Positions 58,393 to 64,000 of a stretch of DNA of 64,000 nt are shown here, piece after piece. The position numbers and the translations under genes are program-made. Every line of letters starts with the position of its first letter. Position 1 is the stretch's first letter. Source of the DNA: Thalassia testudinum (taxonomy: Eukaryota > Streptophyta > Magnoliopsida > Alismatales > Hydrocharitaceae); assembly GCA_037157565.1 (NCBI GenBank), contig JAZHRO010000013.1, positions 72,657,501-72,721,500 on the forward strand, in the 5' to 3' direction. The notes under the pieces are model-generated. The model saw only the letters and a program-made list of their open reading frames with translations. It was not told the DNA's origin and made no database searches.

Positions 58393-59000
58393 TTGATTAA
58401 TTCTGATACATCCAAGCACCTATATGATGACAGAACCTCGTTTTCTCAGTTAGTGCCAGATACACCAGCCAGGGCAGTACAGGCAACAGATGAGAGATAT
58501 TTGCCACTCGTTGGCAAGGGAGATATGTATTTATCTCCTACTTTGAGACTGACAGACGTTTTTTATGTTCCTGATTTTCCTTTGAGTTTACTGTCCGTTA
58601 GTAGTATTACTAGATACTTGAACTGTCGAACTATTTTTTATGCATCTTCTTGTGTCTTGCAAGACAAATTCACTGGGAAGATGGTTGGTAGAGGGTGTGA
58701 GGAACATGTGGTGTACCATCTAAGCCGTATTGTTATTGTTGCTTCTGCTACCCAAGGCCTTGCTCCTACTGGATCTCCTCTCCAATGGCACCACCTCCTT
58801 GGCCACCTACCAATTGATCACCTCAGACGTGTTCTACCACACATACCCTCCACTACTACTCTCACCTGTGATGCTTGTTAGCTTGGCAAGTACCACAGGA
58901 CTAGTTTTTCCAGTTCCACTTCTGTTTCATCTGTTGCTACATTTGATTTAATTCATATGAATGTTTGGGGTCCTAGTCATACTCATGATCGACTTGGGAA
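58393..59000 (+). pseudogene. Inner Copia protease end and GAG-pre-integrase
   Basis: Reads LTDVFYVPDFPLSLLSVSSI, LQWHHLLGHLPIDHLRRVLP and LTCDAC, then, after a stop, the first residues of the integrase (FDLIHMNVWGPS). It breaks off at about 59010. Confidence 0.8.
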
Positions 59001-59029
59001 CAAATATTATCGATGAATATTTAGGAACA

Positions 59030-59990
59030 ATCAATAAGGGTAGCACCAATCAATAAGGCACCATATCACTTGATTGTCACATGAGATGAAAAGCAAGGTG
59101 TTGCTAAGATTAAGCGCATGCTAGCAGAGCAATTTATCATTGACTTGGGAGCTCTATGGTACTTTCTCAGTATTGAGGTTGCTCGCAACAAAAAGGGCGT
59201 GGTCTTATATCCCAAAGGAAATATGCTTTAGACATCTTGCAGAAGATTGGTATGCTTAAGGCCAAGAAGGCCAACATTCCTATGGACCCCAAGATACCAC
59301 TATATGATGATGATGCACAGTGGTGGACAGCAGGCAGTACAGGCAGCTTGTCGACAAGTTGCTATACCTCACTATTACGAAGCCAGACATCTCCTTTGCA
59401 GTAGGGAAACTGAGTCAGTTCATGGTCAAGCCAACACGCCAACATTGGGATGCAGCATTAATGGTGCTCAGATACATCAACAAGGCACCTCGGAAGGGTC
59501 TTCTCTTTTTCAAGGGGTCTTCCATGACTTTGGCTAGGTATTCTGATGTGGACTACACTGAATGTCATGTGGAACGCAAATCGACTACTAGGTTCTGCAC
59601 CTTTCTAACATGGAGTTTGATTACATAGAGGAGCAAGAAATAGGGCACAGTTGCGAGATCTAGTGCTAAGTCTGAGTATAGGACCATGGCTCAGACCACT
59701 ACAGAGATGATGTGGATCAGATCTTTACTGACTTGCAAATACAATTTTCTAGCCCAATGGAGATGAGATATGATAATACAACAGTCACCTTTATTGCCAA
59801 CAACCCAACATTTCATGAGAGAACAAAGCAGGTTGAGGTTGATTGCCACTACACCAAAGACATTATTTAAGAGTTGCTTTATATCACGCCAGTCACATCT
59901 GAGGAGCAGATTACTGATATCTTTACCAAGCCCTTAACTAAATCTCTACTTAATTCATGTATATTCAAGCTAAGCATGATAGATATACTC
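59030..59990 (+). pseudogene. Inner Copia RT C-terminus and RNase H
   Basis: Resumes with AKIKRMLAEQFIIDLGALWY, then LVDKLLYLTITKPDISFAVG, VLRYINKAPRKGLLFFKGSS, ERKSTTRFCTFLTWSLIT and a degraded RNase H end, followed by the 3' purine tract. Several frame changes occur. Confidence 0.8.
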
Positions 59991-60005
59991 CAACTTGAGG
60001 GGGAG

Positions 60006-60155
60006 TGTTAGCATATATTTTCTATTTCTATTTTCATTGTTGTATGGCTATTGATTTACTCCTCAGGGACTTTTATGTACTTCCACCCTTTCGATCTCTC
60101 TCTATATAAGAGAGCCGTAGGGTTTTTAATAAGATTTGAATCATTTCAACCAATT
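60006..60155 (+). repeat. 3' LTR of the inner Copia
   Basis: 150 bp. By eye it differs from the 5' LTR at more than a dozen positions plus a short deletion, so it is not recent. Confidence 0.88.
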
Positions 60156-60160
60156 TCTTG

Positions 60161-62300
60161 CACAGCAAATTGCTCCGCCAAAATGTGCTTAACCTCAACG
60201 ACACCTTGCACATCATCCCTCGTGACAATCAAGTCATCAACATTTACAAGAAGCACCATAGTACCTCGTCCAATCCTCCTAACAAAGAAAGAAATTAGTT
60301 GTCGATCTCCTGAATCCAGCTGCCTCTACAACCTGAGACAACCTCTGGAACCATACTCCGGGACTCTACTTAAGGCCATAAATAGCCTTCCATAGTCGGC
60401 ATACACACTCCCCCTGAACCTCAAATCCAGGTAACTACTGCATGTAGACTTCCTCTTGGAGATCACCGTAGAGGAATGCATTCTTCACGTCCAACTAATG
60501 CAACGGTCAATCTAGCTAGACTGCCACTGCTACCAACACACGTACTGTAGGAAGTCTAGCAACTGGTGAAAATGTTTCAAAGAAGCCCACCCCATAGGTT
60601 TGGGTGAACCCTTTTGCCACAAGGAGTGCTTTATATCTGGCAATACCTCCATCTGGGTTGAACTTCACAATGAACACCCATCGACAGCCAACAATTGTAG
60701 CCCCATCCAGAAGTGGAGTGAGCTCCCAGGTCCTACGACCTTTAAGAGCCGCCATCTCGTCCTCCATGGCTTCCCACCATCTCGGATCAAGCATAGCCTC
60801 ACGGAGAGTTGCTGGGATCTGAGTAGCAACCAATGACTGGGTGAAACCTACAAACCCGAGGCCTAGGCTGTAAGTAGCAAGTGCCCTAACCGTGAGGTAA
60901 TTAGCACAAGTCCGTAGGCTCTTCCGAACAACTATTGAAAGATCCAGATCACCACCTGTCACATCATTTGTCATGTCCCTGTGATGTGTAAACACGTGGC
61001 AAACAAGCATCAGTGTGTAAGGGACTCACCTGAGAATCCGATGATGAAGGCGAGGGGGGCCCTAAAAGGTCGTGTGAGGACGAATATGTCTAAAGTGACT
61101 CAATCAGACATGGAAAAGATAACGTAACAAGTGTTGGTGGTGGTACAGTAAGAATGGGAATCTCAGGAAAACTCCCAAAATGAATGGATGTAAATGGCAT
61201 GGGTGCCATATCACCCTAAGAAGGTAGCTCAACAGCAGATGTGGAAAAGAAGGGTATCGCTTCATGAAAGGTAACATCCGCTGAAACAAAATGCCGAGAA
61301 GTGGTCGGATCAAAACATCGATGCCCCTTGTATGTCCGAGTATACCCAAGAAAAACACTTAACTACTCTCAGTGCTGATTTATCCCGACCAGGTCCCAAC
61401 AAATGGATAAAAGCAATACAACCAAAAGTCCAAAGGGTGACGTAAACAGAGGTCTATCAAGATACATAACCTGCAAAAGAATTCGCTCGTGTAAAGCAAC
61501 GTTAGGCATCTAATTGATCAGAAAACAGGCCGTCAAAATAGCGTCACTCCAGTAAAGAGAGGGGATCGAGTGGTAAAACAACAAGGTACAAGCAACATTA
61601 AGTGACAATATTTCCTCTTAGCAACAACATTCTGTTGAGATGTGTGGGTGCACGTGGTCTCATGAATAATGAGACAACTGGAAAAGAAAGTACGCAACCG
61701 AGTGGTACAAAATTCTAAGGCATTATCAGACTGAAAATGCTTCACAAAACATGAATGCTGAGTTTTTATTTCCTTGACAAAATTTTTAACAATTTGACCC
61801 ACATCGGACTTATTCTTCAAAAGATACAGCCAAGAAAGACGAGAAAAAGCATCCAATAACACCAGATAATATCTGTTCCCAAGTCGATCAGGAATACAAC
61901 TGGGACCCCAAGCATCCATGTGAATCAGATCAAACATAGCAACAAAAGTGGAAAAACTAGCCCTGTAGTGCTTGCCCAGCTGACAAGCTTCACAAGTAAG
62001 AGCAGTAGTGGAGGGTATGTGCGGCAAAACACGTCTGAGACAATCAATAGGCATATGGCCAAGGCGTTGATGTCACTGGAGAGGAGATCTAACAAAACCA
62101 AGGCCCTGGGTAGTAGAAGCAGCAATAAACGGCTCAAACAGTACACCCTCGTTCCTCACGCCCTCCACCAATCGTCTTCCAGTGAGCTTCTCCTGCAAGA
62201 CATAAGAAGGCGCATCAAATATAGCTCAGCAGTTCAAATCCCTGGTAATACTACTAATAGACAGCAAACTCAATAGAAAATCAGGTACATAGAAAACAGT
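60161..62300 (-). pseudogene. Outer Copia GAG-pre-integrase, integrase and RT N-terminus
   Basis: From right to left: CLRRVLPHIPSTTALTCEAC and QLGKHYRASF (pre-integrase knuckle region), then HMDAWGPS, VLLDAFSRLSWLYLL and FQSDNALEF (integrase core). The RT start follows: WWEAMEDEMAALKGRRTWEL, GCRWVFIVKFNPDG, RYKALLVAKGFTQTYG. The frame is shifted or stopped between blocks. The RT continues at 56541 after the inner element. Confidence 0.82.
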
Positions 62301-62649
62301 TGTCAGTCACAAAGTCGGAAATAAAGACATCTCTCTTGCCAACAAGTGGCGAATGTCTCCCGTCTACCACCTATACAGTCCTAGCTGGTGTAATTGGTGC
62401 TAATTGAGAAAAGGATCTCCTGTTGCTACACAGGTGCTTGGACGCACCACAGTCAATCAATCAATCGCCAAGAGATAAAAGAGACGATATACTAGTCGCA
62501 GGTGCCTCAAAAGAGGAGGCAATGATTGCAGTGTCTGGAAGCTGAGAAGAGGACACCTAAGTCAACTAAGCAATCTGTTGCCGTAGTGTCTCAATCTCTA
62601 TACTAAAGGAACTGACATCAGGACTGGAGAGGGCTCCATCAGTGACCTT

Positions 62650-63498
62650 GGCCGCCTGATTGGTCACAAGTGACCTACCATATGCTTCTACCAACATGTA
62701 CCTTCAGAGTGACCTATCATGCCACAGTAGGTACACGGAGAGCGTGTACGTGTACCAGAAGAGCGTCCACGTCCACAACCACATGCAAAGGGGGAGTACC
62801 GCTGCCACATCCAGGGATTGCAGCCAGTGCAGACGTCCGAGCACCAGAGTCAAAAGCAAAGGTGTGCACTGCTACTCTGTTAAGTTTGCTGTAAACTTCC
62901 TCCAAAGTAGGAAGCTCAGGAGCGGTAAGGATATGATCTCTGGCAGCCATTTACTCAAGTCTAAGGTCAGACAGGAAAAGAGAGGCAGCCAACTGTCTTC
63001 GGAAACTACTCCAAGACTCACAGGCACACTCCGACAGATAGGAGTGATGCCTCTGAAGCATTCCCTTCATGAGGGAATAGTACTGCGACAGCGTGCATCC
63101 CTCCTGACGCAAGTGAAAGAAGTCGTAAAAGACTTGAAAAACACATGTGGAGTTCTTTACGTATGAATAGTCTCATGCAAAGACTCCCACATCTCCTTCG
63201 TCGTCGAGTAGTATATGATCTCATCCCCTATTCGGGGAATAACAATCTGCATAAGTCATGCACAAACCATGGCGTTGTCTCTGTCCTAGTTGGAATTTGT
63301 GCCAATCTTGTTTGTAGGCTATGGATTTGTAAGAATATGGCTTTTCCCATGACCCCTGACAATCATAAGGAAGGTCTAGGACCACTACGAGTAATTGATT
63401 TCATCTAACTTGACGATGGGACCGAAGAATGGGTTTTTGACTACCCTGGTGTCCGAAAGAGAGCCCAACGTCACCTCAGACTGATCTGAAGAAGCCAT
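62650..63498 (-). pseudogene. Outer Copia gag
   Basis: Starts MASSDQSEVTL at 63498 with a UBN2-like N-terminus (DTRVVKNPFFGPIVKLDEIN). It includes MWESLHE and ARDHILTAPELPTLEEVYSK, and ends at a CCHC knuckle CTYCGMIGHSEGTC near 62690-62735. Stops interrupt it. It is closely similar to the inner copy gag at 57356. Confidence 0.8.
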
Positions 63499-64000
63499 CT
63501 TCACAATCCACAAGCCTCAATCAATCTTCTATCACCAAGAAAACATCAATAGATCTGAAAAAAATACAGTTTCAGATCCACATCTTTGACAAAAAACCCC
63601 ATTGAACGGGAGTTGGTCTAACCCAAGTGCGAGGAGAACACCCAAGATGGCCCCAAGGGGACCTAAGCTCCTTCCCCCTGTGACTACAAGGGATGTAGCC
63701 AAAAGAACAAGGCTACAATCGCCTCACATTCGTTGCCGACCACATGCACAAAGATCGAGGTGACACTGGATGCACTGCAGAAACGTCGTCGATCGCCTGC
63801 GCCGCCGCTGGGATCGCCACAAACCCCTACCGCACCTAGGCCAGCACCGCCACGCCTTGCACCGTGTGTGGATCAGCACTACAACATCGGGCTCCGCCCT
63901 CACCACCGCATGGAGGCCGATGCACCAACACGCAGAGACAGACAAAGAGAGATGGGATTTGATAGTTAGGGTTTGGAGGCCTTGGGGGTGAGATACCTAG
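63499..64000 (-). other. Leader of the outer Copia upstream of gag
   Basis: GC-richer DNA whose minus strand parallels the inner copy leader (CTTGGGGCCATCTTGGGTGTTCT-like text). No primer site or LTR is reached before the window ends. Short frames on both strands are not genes. Confidence 0.6.

Larger units (their letters stand above)
56547..60155 (+). mobile_element. Inner Copia, opposite orientation, same family
   Basis: LTRs 56547-56700 and 60006-60155 start TGTTAGCATATATTTT and end CAACCAATT, an unusual non-CA end. TGGTATTAGAGCACC at 56701 is the primer site, and CTTGAGGGGGAG before 60006 is the purine tract. The flanks TCTTA (56542-56546) and TCTTG (60156-60160) agree at 4 of 5. The interior is about 3.3 kb because most of integrase and the RT N-terminus are deleted near 59010. 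Confidence 0.9.
55550..64000 (-). mobile_element. Outer Copia LTR retrotransposon, 5' LTR beyond window
   Basis: On the minus strand, gag begins at an ATG at 63498-63496 (MASSDQSEVT). A CCHC knuckle, integrase, RT, RNase H, a purine tract CTTGAGGGGGAG at about 55679-55691 and a 3' LTR starting TGTTAGCATATGCAC at 55678 follow. The LTR's far end near 55550 is uncertain. A same-family Copia at 56547-60155 splits the RT. Stops and shifts are frequent. Confidence 0.85.

Noticed and set aside
54241..64000. Missing DUF21 exons of the host gene
   Set aside because: I scanned the minus strand for the conserved membrane-segment text before VTEDELK and found none; the region is intron with Copia DNA.
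1..64000. CRISPR array, bacterial operon or organellar insertion
   Set aside because: No regular spacer-repeat pattern, ribosome-binding-site-spaced genes, rRNA or organelle genes were seen; intron structure and retroelements show nuclear plant DNA.

Overview
The window is nuclear DNA of a flowering plant. It shows GT-AG introns, an Au-type SINE, Copia-type LTR retrotransposons, plant L1 and RTE LINEs, and hAT- and Harbinger-like MITEs. Several-kilobase introns packed with old transposons suggest a large, repeat-rich genome. A woody or early-diverging angiosperm is possible, but the sequence does not prove it. No bacterial, organellar, CRISPR, rRNA or intact tRNA sequence was seen.

One host gene dominates. 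Nine minus-strand exons between 53945 and 8330 encode, in a single consistent frame, the last 380 residues of a DUF21/CBS-pair/CorC-HlyC protein. The best match known to me is the Arabidopsis chloroplast CNNM/CorC-type pair At3g13070/At1g55930, described as the inner-envelope magnesium transporters MGR8/MGR9. The transit peptide and DUF21 membrane exons must lie beyond the right edge. The 1.14 kb of coding sequence is spread over 45.6 kb. Two introns are tiny (94 and about 62 nt), while five of the other six exceed 3 kb and reach 13.6 kb. The 3' UTR probably contains introns and ends near 7440.

Layout, left to right: 1-1455 resembles the end of a Gypsy LTR. 4780-5910 holds two degenerate repeat arrays. 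6373-6765 has a TATA-like box and a short signal-peptide-like exon. 7440-8620 is the gene's 3' end with a SINE. Intron 8621-22223 holds an RTE LINE split by a Copia element that is itself split by an L1 LINE, then a hAT element, a small LTR element and an L1 3' end. Intron 22401-25626 holds an exon-like segment of unknown origin. Intron 25744-31060 holds a Harbinger-like MITE and a gag-only LTR element carrying a hAT-like MITE. Intron 31127-43326 holds an L1 and two RTE insertions, one only 38 bp long. Intron 43419-50692 holds LINE fragments, a 51-bp RTE insertion, MITEs and a small LTR element. Intron 51168-53863 holds a MITE inserted in a copy of its own family. Right of 53945 are an Au SINE and a minus-strand Copia element, open at the window edge, interrupted by an opposite-strand Copia of the same family.

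Every transposon coding region examined is broken by stops, frameshifts or deletions, and the LTR pairs I compared by eye differ clearly, so most insertions look old. Nothing here can be called a new biological system with confidence. The most unusual signals are the ultrashort RTE insertions with target duplications, the self-nested MITE, the GC-AG intron and the odd short intron in the host gene, and the unexplained exon-like segment at 24585-24679.
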